Shown here: positions 47,391-57,473 of the stretch, piece after piece
Layout: every line of letters starts with the position of its first letter
Numbering within the stretch: position 1 is the first letter of the stretch
NCBI RefSeq assembly: GCF_029867415.1
Contig: NC_081180.1
Coordinates: 232,242,625 to 232,306,624, forward strand
Direction of reading: 5' to 3'
DNA length: 64,000 nucleotides
Origin: Vicia villosa
Lineage: Eukaryota; Streptophyta; Magnoliopsida; Fabales; Fabaceae
Program-made: the position numbers and the translations under genes
The notes under the pieces: model-generated
The model's database searches: none
What the model saw: only the letters and a program-made list of their open reading frames with translations
What the model was told of the DNA's origin: nothing

Positions 47391-48054
47391 ACGATGTCCT
47401 TCTTCTAGGATACTCTTTCGAAGTGCAACAACATCAGGAACACAAACTCGGTCGCCAAACCTCAATATACCATTCTTGTCGATTCTGAATTCACCGCCTT
47501 TACCTTGGTTAATTAAAGTCATCTTATCAATCAACTTAACGTCGGTTTTCTGACCTTCTCTAATCTCTTCAAGAATACCACTAGTCAGCTTTAGCATACC
47601 CAATTTAACACTATTAGGAGTATCTTCACACACCAAACTCAAGTCTCTGAATTGTTCAATCAAATCCAATTCCTTCACCATTAGCATAGACATGTGCAAA
47701 GACTTCCTACTCAACGCATCAGCAACAACGTTTGCCTTACCAGGATGGTAATTCAAACCAAAATCATAATCCTTAAGAAATTCCAACCACCTCCTCTGTC
47801 TCATATTAAGCTCTTTTTGATCAAAGAGATACTTCAAAACTCTTATGATCATTGAACACTTCGAATCTTGAACCATATAAGTAATGTCTCCATAACTTCA
47901 AAACAAAAACCACAGCCGCCAACTCCAAATCATGAGTCGGATAATTCCTTTCATGCACTTTGAGTTGTCTCGACGCATAAGCTGCCGCTTGCTGATTTTG
48001 CTTCAATACACCACCTAAACCCATCAGTGATGCGTCACAATATACCACAAACAA
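47391..48054 (-). pseudogene. RNase H and integrase N-terminus, Ty3/gypsy
   Basis: Minus-strand pieces: [17 protein letters not shown] (RNase H first Asp), [38 protein letters not shown] (catalytic Glu region), [46 protein letters not shown], then the connection to integrase ([30 protein letters not shown]). A frameshift near 47850 requires two frames. The solo LTR follows directly after GHR. Confidence 0.9.
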
Positions 48055-48954
48055 TTATGTCGGATTCGGCAAAATCAAGATAGTAGCACTAGTCAACCTC
48101 TTCTTTAACTCTTAGAATCCTTCTTCACATTTCGAATCCCAAATATAAGCTTGACCCTATCTTGTCAACTTAGTTAATGGCAACGCTAACTTTGAAAATC
48201 CTTCAATGAAATTTCTGTAGTACCTTCAAGACCAAGAAAACTACGAATCTCTGACACTAATTTCGGAGCTTCCCACTGAGATACCGCTTCTATCTTTGTA
48301 GGATCAACAGCAATATCATTCTTAGAAATCACATGTCTAAGAAAACTAACTTCTTCCAACCAAAATTCACACTGACAATTTAGCAAAAAGTTTCTTCTCT
48401 CTTAACAGCTCTAACACAGTTCTGAGATGTTCCGCATGTTCTTCCTCATCCTTGGAATATATCAAAATATCGTCTATAAATACTACCACAAACTTATCAA
48501 GATAAGGATGGAAGATCCTATTCATATACTCCATAAAAACACCAGGTGCATTCGTAACTCCAAACGGCATTACCGAATACTCGTAATGTCCATACCTCGT
48601 TCTAAAAGCAATCTTCTGAATATCGTCATCTTTCACACGAATTTGGTGATACCCAGACCTCAGATCAATCTTACTAAATACACACGTTCCAGTCAACTGA
48701 TCCATCAAGTCATCAATCCTCGGCAGTGGATACCGATTCTTGATAGTAACCTTGTTCAATTGTCTGTAGTCCATACACAGCCTCATAGAACCCTCTTTCT
48801 TCTTTACTAGCAACACAGGCGCACCCCACGGAGAGACACTCGGACGAATGAATTTATTCTCAAGCAGTTCTTCCAACTGTTTCTTTAGTTCAGCCAATTC
48901 AGACGGCGACATACGATACAGTGCCATCGAAAATGGACTAGTTCCTGGAATCAA
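48055..48954 (-). pseudogene. Reverse transcriptase, Ty3/gypsy
   Basis: Minus-strand frame with RT landmarks in order: [111 protein letters not shown], the catalytic [15 protein letters not shown], and, after a frameshift near 48380, the tail [16 protein letters not shown] and SEIRSFLGL. The YxDD-type centre is intact, but the frameshift and a stop after PLTKLTR break the polyprotein. Confidence 0.92.
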
Positions 48955-49269
48955 ATCAATAGTAAATTTCCACTTCTCTTTCTGGTGGCAATTCGTTCAC
49001 ATCTTTCGGAAAAACTTCTGGAAAATCACATACCACTGGTAGTTTGCTACTTACCGCTTTCTCCTTCAAGTCCATCAGCGCAAATAACATAAGCACTATT
49101 GCACCATCTTTGATAGCTTCATTCACTTGTCTAGCAGTCATGTTCAGATCATCAGCACTAGCAGCTTCAGGAAATAACACCGTCTTCGAAAAACAGTTGA
49201 TATGAACACGGTTGAACTATAACCAGTTCATTCCCAGGATTACATCAAGTTGTTTCAACGGAAGGCACA
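48955..49269 (-). pseudogene. Protease-RT linker, degraded
   Basis: Minus-strand frames contain [35 protein letters not shown] sequence, the conserved linker just before RT in chromoviruses, broken by frameshifts near 48960 and 49200. Confidence 0.75.
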
Positions 49270-49920
49270 CTAAATCCATTCTGAATTTCCTACCAAAATA
49301 TCAACCGGACAATTCAAACAAGCAGATGAAGTAGTTACTGAACCTGACGCAGGAGTGTCAATAACCATACTTCCATTAATATCAGATATTTTTAATCCCA
49401 ATCTTTTAGCACAATCCAACGAAATAAATGAATGTGTTGCTCCAGTATCAATAATTGCAACTAAAGGAGTGCCATGAATAAAACACGTACCTTTAATCAA
49501 TCGATCTTTCGGAGTAGTCTCTGACCCAAACAAAGCAAAGACCTTCCCACCAGACTGATTCTTCTTTGGCTTAGGACACTGTGGGCTAATGTGACCTTCT
49601 TCACCACAGTTGTAGCAAGTCACAACCTTCTTCTTACAATCAGCTGCAACATGGCCCACTTTATCACACTTGAAACACTTCTTCTGATCAAGCTTGTAGT
49701 CGTTCTTACGATGTCCAATCTCGCCACAGTTGTAGCACCTGACAAAAGCACTGGAGTCTCCCCCACTAGGCTTCCTCCAATCACCAGATTTAGGATTTCC
49801 TCTACCATATGGCTTACCTCTGTCCATAGGCTTCTTACCTTTCTTGTCAACCAACTCGCGAGAGTGGGATGACTTCAGCTTGAGGTTATCCTCTTCGAAG
49901 ATTCTTCTACAGTCCACCAA
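49270..49920 (-). pseudogene. Gag zinc knuckles and aspartic protease
   Basis: A 216-codon minus-strand frame. Three CCHC knuckles follow a basic stretch: CYNCGEIGHRKNDY (last Cys lost), CFKCDKVGHVAADC and CYNCGEEGHISPQC. The aspartic protease follows with the active-site IIDTGATHSFISLDCAKRLGL. Joins to the capsid upstream and the linker downstream are out of frame. An intact relative would cut itself into gag and pol with this protease. Confidence 0.92.
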
Positions 49921-50514
49921 ATCGACAAATCTTCAAATCCTCTGATACCTGATACCTTGCTTGATCTCATCACGAATGCCATTCTCAAACTTGATACACT
50001 TTGAGAATTCACTAGCTTCATCATTGTTATAGTGAACGTAGTACTTCGCCAACTCGACAAACCTTGAAGCATACTCTGGTACCGTTATATTACCTTATGT
50101 CAGCTCCAAAATTTCGATCTCTTTCCTGCCCCGAACATCTTCAGGAAAGTACCTTCTCAGGAATTCTCTCTTGAACACCATCCAAGTAATTACTACACCA
50201 GCAGCTTCAAGTTCATCTCTACTGGCCATCCACCAGTCTTCATCTTCTTCAGACAACATATGTGTACCATACCTCACCTTCAGATCTTCAGCACAATCAA
50301 TGACCCTGAAAATCCTCTCAATCTCCTTCAGCCACTTCTGAGCACCTTCGGAATCATGCGTGCCCTTGAACAACGGAGGATTGTTCCTCTGAAAGTTCCC
50401 TAATTGTCGGTCAGCACCAATCCCAGCTCCATTTGCATTTCCTCCAAGCACACCAACAATCATGCCCAGAGCCTCGGCGATAGCATCTTCGTTTCTTCCA
50501 CCTCTTCCAGCCAT
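49921..50514 (-). pseudogene. Gag capsid region, Tekay-like
   Basis: Starts MAGRGGRNEDAIAEALG at 50514 and runs NPPLFKGTHDSEGAQKWLKEIERIFRV, VRYGTHMLSEEDEDWW, VFKREFLRRYFPEDVRGRKEIEILEL, which is the retrotransposon gag capsid pattern. A stop at about 50095 interrupts it; reading continues as TVPEYASRFVELAKYY and FENGIRDEIKQGIRYQ. The start codon follows the PBS by about 120 bp, as expected. Confidence 0.9.
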
Positions 50515-50630
50515 TGTTCTGCTTAAATCACAAACAATCCAGTCAGAAAAAGTATCGACAATGTTTAACCCGCACTAGTCACATACACAAGGAAGACTGA
50601 CACAAGACTCTGGTCACAATGATCGACTAT

Positions 50631-50642
50631 GCTCTGATACCA
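50631..50642 (-). other. Primer-binding site for initiator tRNA-Met
   Basis: The minus strand reads TGGTATCAGAGC, four bases inside the 5' LTR. This is the commonest plant LTR-element PBS. Confidence 0.92.
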
Positions 50643-50646
50643 CTAT

Positions 50647-52494
50647 TGTAACACCCTTCTAAACTCTGCGACAATTGAGTAAAGATTTCAGAATAACATG
50701 AAACAAGGGTGCCACAATTCATAATTAAAACATATATCAAATATCATTGTCATGCATTCACTGAGAAATTCAACACAATTCATAATTGTTCATGTCAACA
50801 CAGCGGAAAACCAATCATACGGAATAATTTATCATCTTTAGAATTTATATCCCTTAAAACATCAAAATAAAACAATAGAATCATAAACGTAAACTCAAAA
50901 CATCACGTCCCCCAGTGTTACACTATATCAGAGCATGACACCTGACGCTAAACTAAAATACAATGACTCATGAGCTAATCCTCACCAAGTCGGAAAGCCG
51001 CTACTTCAATCTAAAAATAACAACATGTAAGGGCGAGTCTCATCGCAATTAACAAACATTATTGCATCAAAAATAATAACACATCATAGTTATATCATTC
51101 ACCCAATTGTATCATATTCAGACAATTTCAACAAACACACAACTAGCACATCATCAATTCATAACATTGAAACACATTCAATCATGTTATGAAAATCATG
51201 CATATGTAATGACTGACACTATGCATGTGGTACCAAACATCATCAATGGGAATACACCTTACGACCGATCCAACATCGTCAAGATACGGCCCTGTCGGTA
51301 CAGATTCCACACAATGGGAATCATGCCCTTCACTGATCCTACACATCATCATGGATACAGTCTCAACAAATGATTATGAATGAATGCAAACATATATGAA
51401 CATACTTATACCATCGTCCAGTCAATGAGTAACATCATCCAATACTCAAATCATCATCATCAAAGCATGTTTACATATGTTAACGTCATTCAAATATTAT
51501 CTAATCACCATCGTCAAACAACCAATAAATCATCACGAGATTATTGCTTCAACATAGCATGTATTCTCACATTTCCTCACATATATGCATAATACATGAT
51601 TCCTCAAGCAATACATCATGATTCATTAATAATGGAAAGTTACACCTCATTTTTTTATTTAAACGCATAAGTTATGTTATGAGGTTCATCACACTCAAAA
51701 CGACACTCAAAACAGGCCAACGGTTCAAAAGATACATCATTTTCAAGTTTGGACAATTTTCTACACAGCAAGGTCCGCTCAGCGGACCACTAGCAACGTG
51801 AGGCAGGAGCAAACTTCCTTCAGACCTCCGCTCAGCGGACCACTAGCGACCCTGCACAGAAACTAGCTAGGTCAGGTCCTCCACTTTGCGGACCCCCTCC
51901 GCTTAGCGGACCTGCGATTTCGCAGATTCTCAGGTCTGCGACAGACCCTGCGATTTCACACATTCAAGCCTCAAAATCGACTCTAAACACCAGTTACAGT
52001 CATACAATCACAAATTACATCACTATACATCATCATACATCAAAACAACACATTATTAATCCAACAATTCATGCAATTTCATCAATTATAACATCCCTAA
52101 CCTAACATACAATCCAATTGACTCAAAACGACATCCCTAATCAATATTATCATCTAAGAAAGCGATAATAGATGCTAACCGAAGAGTCCCCCCTTACCTT
52201 AGTCGAAATTCTTGATAGGTCTCTCCCTCTACAGTTCCTACTCACGTATCAGCTTCCCAATCTCTCGTCTCTTCTGCTCTGCTTTTCACGTTCCTTTTTC
52301 CTTTCTCCCAATTTCCTTACTTTTGTGAAAAAAGATTCTAATTAGTAAAAAGACTTTACTAGTATAACACCCTCTTCCTCACTAATGCCATACATGGCCC
52401 AATGGTTTACACCAACTTTCCAAAAAGCCAAATAATTCCAAATATTGATTTAAATACCAAATAAATTAAAAATTAAAATTATAGGGTGTTACAT
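50647..52494 (-). repeat. Tekay-like 5' LTR
   Basis: 1848 bp from TGTAACACCCTTCTAAAC to TAGGGTGTTACA, partner of the split LTR at 36931-42037. It holds the TCCGCT-N-AGCGGA palindromes at 51772-51910. Confidence 0.92.
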
Positions 52495-52547
52495 ACCCTC
52501 AAGGTGCACTAAGAAACTAACCATGTTTTAGTGTTAAAACCATTTTT

Positions 52548-53103
52548 TGTTAGGGTCAGGTACGTATATTTATTTGCTCGGTGTCTTTGTGAGAGACACA
52601 CCACATATTCACCAAAAACTTTAAGGTGATAGGTGTATGAGTCCTCTCACTTATAAAGTGCTCAACCTCCACTTTTATAAGCAACGTGGGACTAACCACT
52701 CACACTTGTACACAACAATCTCCCCCTCAAGTTTGATTCCATTCACTATGCTTCCCCTTAAGCAGAAGCTATTTCATCTACAAACACTTTTACCGCCATT
52801 GCGGACATTAAAACGGAACACGCCACCTGACCACCATATTGTCCAAAAGACTTTTGATATAAGGAGCCATTCACTTAATTGAACTAGGATCTGATACCAT
52901 TTGTTAGAGGAGTTTTTCACTAGGGAGCATTGATATATAATGTAGGACTAGGCACTTTTGTGAGAGACACACCATTTATTCACCCAAAACCTTAAGGTAA
53001 TAGGTGAGTGGGTTCTCCCACTTATAAATGTTCAAGTTATCACATTCCTATCCAATGTGAGACTATTTTCCCACTTACTCACACTTGCATTATTATTCGA
53101 ACA
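52548..53103 (-). mobile_element. TRIM-like miniature LTR retrotransposon
   Basis: Two diverged direct repeats of about 170 bp (52548-52717) and 202 bp (52902-53103) both open TGTTAG and share ttgtgagagacacaccac.tattcacc, ccttaaggt.ataggtg and ccacttataaa. The 184-bp internal segment has, on the minus strand, a PBS-like TGGTATCAGATC (52899-52888) next to the right repeat and the purine tract cttgagggggagat (52731-52718) next to the left repeat. There is no coding capacity. No target duplication was found, so the outer ends are approximate. Confidence 0.72.
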
Positions 53104-53640
53104 AAGGTTTAGTGTTGACAAAAAGAAAGCATTGATTAGTCAGTGGAAGAAAGTTAGTGAGTTGGATTAACAAAGGAATGGGGATGATTATCCCTTAATA
53201 AGCACACTTTGACCAATCAGAAAAAAGGGCGCAGTTGGTTTTTAATTTGTATATTGCTTTCTTATATGGTAGATTAACAAGTTTTTAATAATCAAATTTG
53301 GATATGGATAATTCAAATAACCGGTTAATTTGAGCATCCTTATCTGTGTCTGTGTAAAATTTATGGTTATTTGAAGAAGATTCGTGGATTGATCCTATGC
53401 AAAAGCTCAAGTTGTTTGTAATGTTGTTTGAGCTGATCCTATTTAAAAACATAAGATTTTTTAGTGGAAATCTCAAGAGAAAACTCTTGGGAACTGGAGT
53501 AAGTTAAGTGGTTTAGGTCAAATCAGGATAAATGTTTAATGTGATATTTCTTTCCCTGGTCTCTTTTATTTGTGTTGTTTATTATTCTCGTTGCTTATTT
53601 CCATGTCTATTCTCTTCTATATTATTGTGTTGCTTTATCT
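53104..53640. other. Unclassified AT-rich DNA
   Basis: No gene. The first 80 bp can be read as FSVDKKKALISQWKKVSELD, perhaps more of the fragment at 36650-36925, but too little to name. Confidence 0.4.
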
Positions 53641-54250
53641 TTTTTTTAAGCAAAAGGTACCAATAAAAAGCACTAGGGGTGCTATAAACCCAAAAATACA
53701 ACAAGAGAAAAAAGAAGGGGACACAACCCCCAACTAATTAACAAAAGACTAGCCTAGGATCAATACACCAATCCTCCCAAGAACCACTACAAACCCCTTT
53801 ATAAAACACTAACAACTCCCAAGAAATCAATTTGATCAAACCCAAATCATCAAAAGAAGACAATACAAGGCTATTGAAAATAATATCATTCCTATATTTT
53901 TACACCACCCAACAAAAGATCAACCCAAAGAACCACCACAAATTCAAAGAGAAGGCCTCTTTGTAAGAATCCTCCAACTAAAGAAGATGATCTAAAATAG
54001 AAGCACTCGGAGCAACATTAACCAACCGAAGCCAAATAAATAAATGATTCCACCATAAACTAGTTATCCCACAAGCAAGAAAGAGGTGATCTAAATTCTC
54101 GTCAACTTCTAAGCACAACCGGACATTGCACCATACTATTGGTTACTAGAAAACCACGTTTTGCCAACTCCATCTTCGTAGGAAGCCTATTCCAAATCAT
54201 CCTCCATCCAAAAAGATTCTAACATAAACAATTTTAAATCAAATTAAATT
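53641..54250 (-). pseudogene. LINE 3' fragment
   Basis: On the minus strand the region contains NLFGWRMIWNRLPTKMELAKRGF, the conserved start of the LINE zinc-binding domain, followed by degraded sequence and a T-run at 53640-53650 on the plus strand that would be the poly(A) tail. It is a 5'-truncated, dead copy. Confidence 0.6.
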
Positions 54251-54600
54251 TATAAATTAATTTTTTGGAAATCCGAATAACACAATTTATCCCTCGTGTT
54301 TGGAGTTAGTTGGTCAACATAAACTTACTAGTGAAAATCTAGATGAATTTGAGAACGAAAACACCCATAAAGAAAAAAAAAAGAGAATGGCGAAAAGTAG
54401 GAACCCTTCAAGAAGAAAGCAAATGACGAGGGAGAACAAGAGTGAAATAAGAAGGAAAAAAATAGAGAAGTGAATCATTATAGCATATATAGGTGCACCC
54501 TCTTTAAAGATCAAAAGATGAACAAATAAAACTTCATCGGTCAAAAAACAAAGCCTCAAAGGGTCGTATACCTACCATTGAATAAGTGCCATAATATCAG
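54251..54600. other. Unclassified spacer
   Basis: No recognised feature; an 81-codon hydrophobic minus-strand frame (54314-54559) has no known domain. Confidence 0.4.
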
Positions 54601-55060
54601 AGATGACGTCATCTAAGTAATGAGGACATTTATGGTTTCTAGACAATAATCACACGAAGCCTTCGATATACCATCACTCTACACACCCTAAATGACATAT
54701 GGTAGAGTGTAAATGCAGCATATCTTTAAAAGTTCCATTATGAATTTTCTGAAAGGTTGGATGAAATATCCAAAAAAAACTTAGGAACACGCTGGCTGAG
54801 AGACCTCCATAGAGAGCGATCTAGATCACAAGCCACACCACATTTCACTAAATCAAGCTTGGGGGCTATTGTTCATGTATAAGTTGTCGAATATATTTAA
54901 TAGTCCAATAAGAACATTGTTGACCCATGATAAAAAATACCTAATTTGATTCGTGAAAGTCAGGGATCATTAGATTACGGGAAAGTATCAACAAACCTCA
55001 ATCACCCAAACATAAGTGTCTGCAGAAGAAAATTCAAGACCTCATAAACACGAATCAGTC
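54601..55060 (+). mobile_element. Possible gypsy 3' end scrap (PPT plus LTR start)
   Basis: aagcttgggggctat (54857-54869) followed by tgttcatgtataag resembles the purine tract and LTR start of Tat-type gypsy elements and parallels ttagggggctcc-tgttctgg at 61597-61616. About 190 bp of would-be LTR follows, with no recognisable end. Confidence 0.35.
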
Positions 55061-55231
55061 GGCCCTAAAATTAAATAAAAAAAACTTATATTTAATTAAC
55101 TTATTGAAATTTTTTTGTTATAAAGATGGGAGAGTATTTCTCCGTCATTACCGACGTTCATTCATGACAACGAGAGATTACAAAATTTACAAATATCCAA
55201 TTTCCACCGTGAACTCTCCTGACGGCACCGC

Positions 55232-55237
55232 CACGTG
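55232..55237 (+). promoter_or_regulatory. G-box CACGTG upstream of membrane-protein gene
   Basis: gccacgtgtt is a perfect G-box/ABRE-like core about 300 bp before the ATG at 55533. No clear TATA box is seen downstream. Functional importance is inferred from the motif alone. Confidence 0.4.
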
Positions 55238-55532
55238 TTATTCTCGCAGACAATCTTAATCAAACCGGGTCCCACCAGATCCTTATCTTCCAAGTTTAGA
55301 ATCTCTCTCCTCACCATTTCAGAATCTCATTAACTCCAACATTAATCAACTTAACCCTAACTAATCTTCTAATTAACCTCCTTAATTAATCTTTTCTTCA
55401 CCTATTTTGATTCACACAGAGATAGAACGCGTTAGAGTTAGGGTTTTACAGATTCCAATGTCTCTCCCCTGAAAATCCGAATCTCTCACCGCCGATCCAT
55501 TTCCGATTCCGATCCCGATCCCGATTCGATCA

Positions 55533-55970
55533 ATGGGATCGTCATCGGCGTTCTTCGTCATCTGCATTCTCCACTCCATCATCGCCGTCACGAGCGGCGC
55601 TCTCATGATGTTCTACATGAAAGAGGTCTACACGTTCGGCCACGGCGTTCAAACAGCAACAAAGCTTCTCGGATCCACGCCGCACGATCAGCTCCTCATC
55701 AGAACCTCCGATTCGTTCTCCGGTTTGTTGCTTGTTGCGATTGGATTTCTCATTTTCATGGTTTCGTTTGTTAAGGATCGCGATTTTCAACACCTGTTTG
55801 CTAAGGGGTGTATTTTGTTGCATGTGTTTATGGCCTTGTGGAGGATTTATTTTGAACGGAAGGTGGAGGATCTTGCTTGGGATTGGCTTAGGCAAACTGT
55901 GGGTGATGTTCTCTTGGCACTTTCTTGGGTTTTCTTCCTTATTTACTCGTGGAGAGAGAAGTATGATTAG
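55533..55970 (+). CDS. Small plant membrane protein, 145 aa, four predicted TM segments
   Basis: An intact single-exon ORF of 145 codons. The protein starts MGSSSAFFVICILHSIIAV and shows hydrophobic segments at about residues 6-28, 60-81, 86-103 and 121-140. Between the first two lies a soluble loop with KEVYTFGHGVQTATKLLG. It ends WREKYD. Base composition at the start is GC-rich and unlike the flanking repeats. I recognise it as a conserved plant family of unknown function (I believe DUF7865), not by an assigned role. The 5' leader has a four-codon uORF (55458-55472) and a gatccc/gattcc run just before the start. A longer N-terminus is unlikely because the leader has stops in frame. Confidence 0.82.
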   Translation: MGSSSAFFVICILHSIIAVTSGALMMFYMKEVYTFGHGVQTATKLLGSTPHDQLLIRTSDSFSGLLLVAIGFLIFMVSFVKDRDFQHLFAKGCILLHVFMALWRIYFERKVEDLAWDWLRQTVGDVLLALSWVFFLIYSWREKYD

Positions 55971-56345
55971 TTTTTATTTTCTTTCCTTTTTTGTTTCTTT
56001 GAATTTTCTCTATCGGATGATTGTGATTATGAATTTTCTGTTTTTAATTTACTCTGTAAAAATCAGATCGATATCACATGTTTTTTTTATTAATCAAGTG
56101 AGTATTTAAGTTGTGAATTACCTTACATTGAGTTCAAATTGCAGTGATGGAGTATCTTCATTGACTTGTTATTTTTGGGTTTGTAACTTCAGTATGTCGA
56201 ATTTGAATTGAGTTGTGAATTGAATTGTTCATTGAGTAATTTGAAACTTATCCTGATTGCTTTGGATTTTTGATGGTTTGTTTTCTTTGTGATTCTGAGT
56301 TGGAATTTTTTTACTTGAGTTTTTCTTGAATGACTATGAAAATTG
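55971..56345 (+). other. 3' UTR and intergenic DNA
   Basis: T-rich DNA that begins with the 3' UTR of the membrane-protein gene. No further feature is seen. Confidence 0.5.
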
Positions 56346-56355
56346 AGTTGAAATT

Positions 56356-56861
56356 AGAGTAGTCAATAGCGGCCAATAGCAGAGCTATCCCGCTATAGCG
56401 GATCAGAGCTGGGAGCAGAGGGCGGCCGCTATGGGAAGAGCCTTTGCACTATAGCAGCCATTATATTGTAAGTAGCGGTAGCGCCACTATTGGGTAAGTA
56501 GTGGGAGCGAAGCGGTTTCTGTCCCGCTATCATTTTCCCCTAAAAAAAACTGAAATTACCTCTTAATTTTAAAATATTATATTGGTAGTTTTGGATTTTT
56601 CAATCAAATTTGAGTTGAGACTCAACCATAACCTTTCTCCACTGACGTTTTTGCACTTCAGTAATTCCATAGGAAAAATCACAAATTCCTTCCTCAGTTC
56701 TCTCTGTATATCATTCTTACCTCATGTTTATTATTACTACTATTATTCATGTAATTTGTCCTAAAAATGATCAAATAGCGGCCATCCCGTGCTATACGCA
56801 ATCCCGCTATCCTATTTTTGGGGTCGGCCGCTCCGCACCACTATCCGGGATCGACTACTCT
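56356..56861. mobile_element. MITE with agagtagtc ends and 10-bp flanking repeat
   Basis: 506 bp with inverted ends agagtagtc and gactactct, flanked by imperfect 10-bp repeats agttgaaatt (56346-56355) and ggttgaaaat (56862-56871). Subterminal parts are GC-rich with many tagcggc and cccgctat words in both polarities, while the middle (56540-56760) is AT-rich. Non-coding; Mutator-like by duplication length. Confidence 0.65.
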
Positions 56862-56871
56862 GGTTGAAAAT

Positions 56872-57323
56872 ATACCCCGAGTTGTTATCTGATTGTTAAC
56901 TGGAAAATAGATACAACAGAATGGACATTTATGGCAGGGTAGGTTGTTTGTGTGAATAACTTTCTATTGTGTTATTTGTTTACTTTTGAGGATCACAAAA
57001 ATTAATGAGTAATGATGCATCTTCCATATTGGGGTATTGTTTGTTCTGACTTTTGAGGATCATCTTCTCATTTCAATGCTATACATCAAATTCCTTATCT
57101 ATCTGGATTTAACTTCTGTAGTTTAGTTTGTATAGAGCAAATAATGGGTCAATATGGATGAAGGGGTTTGGGAATTTAAGTTAAAACTTCATTTCATTAA
57201 CTTATATAAACAGTGAAAAGAATTGTTGATGGCAGCTGATGGATAAAATGTTTTCCTGTTGTCGAAATTGAATTTCTCTGCCAATGTACAGAACCTTCTG
57301 ATCTCTGTAAAATAATTAAATGA
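56872..57323. other. Intergenic DNA
   Basis: AT-rich with no recognised feature. Confidence 0.5.
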
Positions 57324-57325
57324 TA

Positions 57326-57471
57326 CTCCCTCTGGTCTCATTTATAAGAAAAGATTCTCTTTTTAGATACATTGAATAAATAATGTATCTGGACAATATA
57401 CTATCTACATACATTATTTATTCAATGTATCTAAAAAGAGAATCTTTTCTTATAATTGGGACCGGAGGTAG
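57326..57471. mobile_element. Stowaway-like MITE, 146 bp hairpin
   Basis: Opens ctccctctggtctcattta and closes with its imperfect complement ccggaggtag, flanked by TA dinucleotides (57324-57325 and 57472-57473), the Tc1/mariner target. Almost the whole element folds into one hairpin (aagattctctttttagatacattgaataaat pairs with its complement). Confidence 0.88.
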
Positions 57472-57473
57472 TA

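Larger units (their letters stand above)
36931..52494 (-). mobile_element. Tekay-like chromovirus (Ty3/gypsy), complete but dead, with nested insertions
   Basis: Ends TGTAACACCC and GGTGTTACA, flanked by the 5-bp duplication taccc (36926-36930 and 52495-52499). In minus reading: LTR 52494-50647, PBS TGGTATCAGAGC for initiator tRNA-Met (50642-50631), gag, protease, RT, RNase H, integrase, chromodomain, purine tract (42056-42038), LTR 42037-36931. The chromodomain and the motif LHDVFRVSQLRKYI point to the Tekay/Del clade. Without insertions the element is about 8.2 kb. All genes carry frameshifts. It holds three solo LTRs at two nesting levels. Confidence 0.93.

Noticed and set aside
55497..55532. 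gatccc/gattcc run before the membrane-protein gene as a regulatory repeat.
   Set aside because: Short low-complexity stretch in a 5' leader; no evidence beyond composition.
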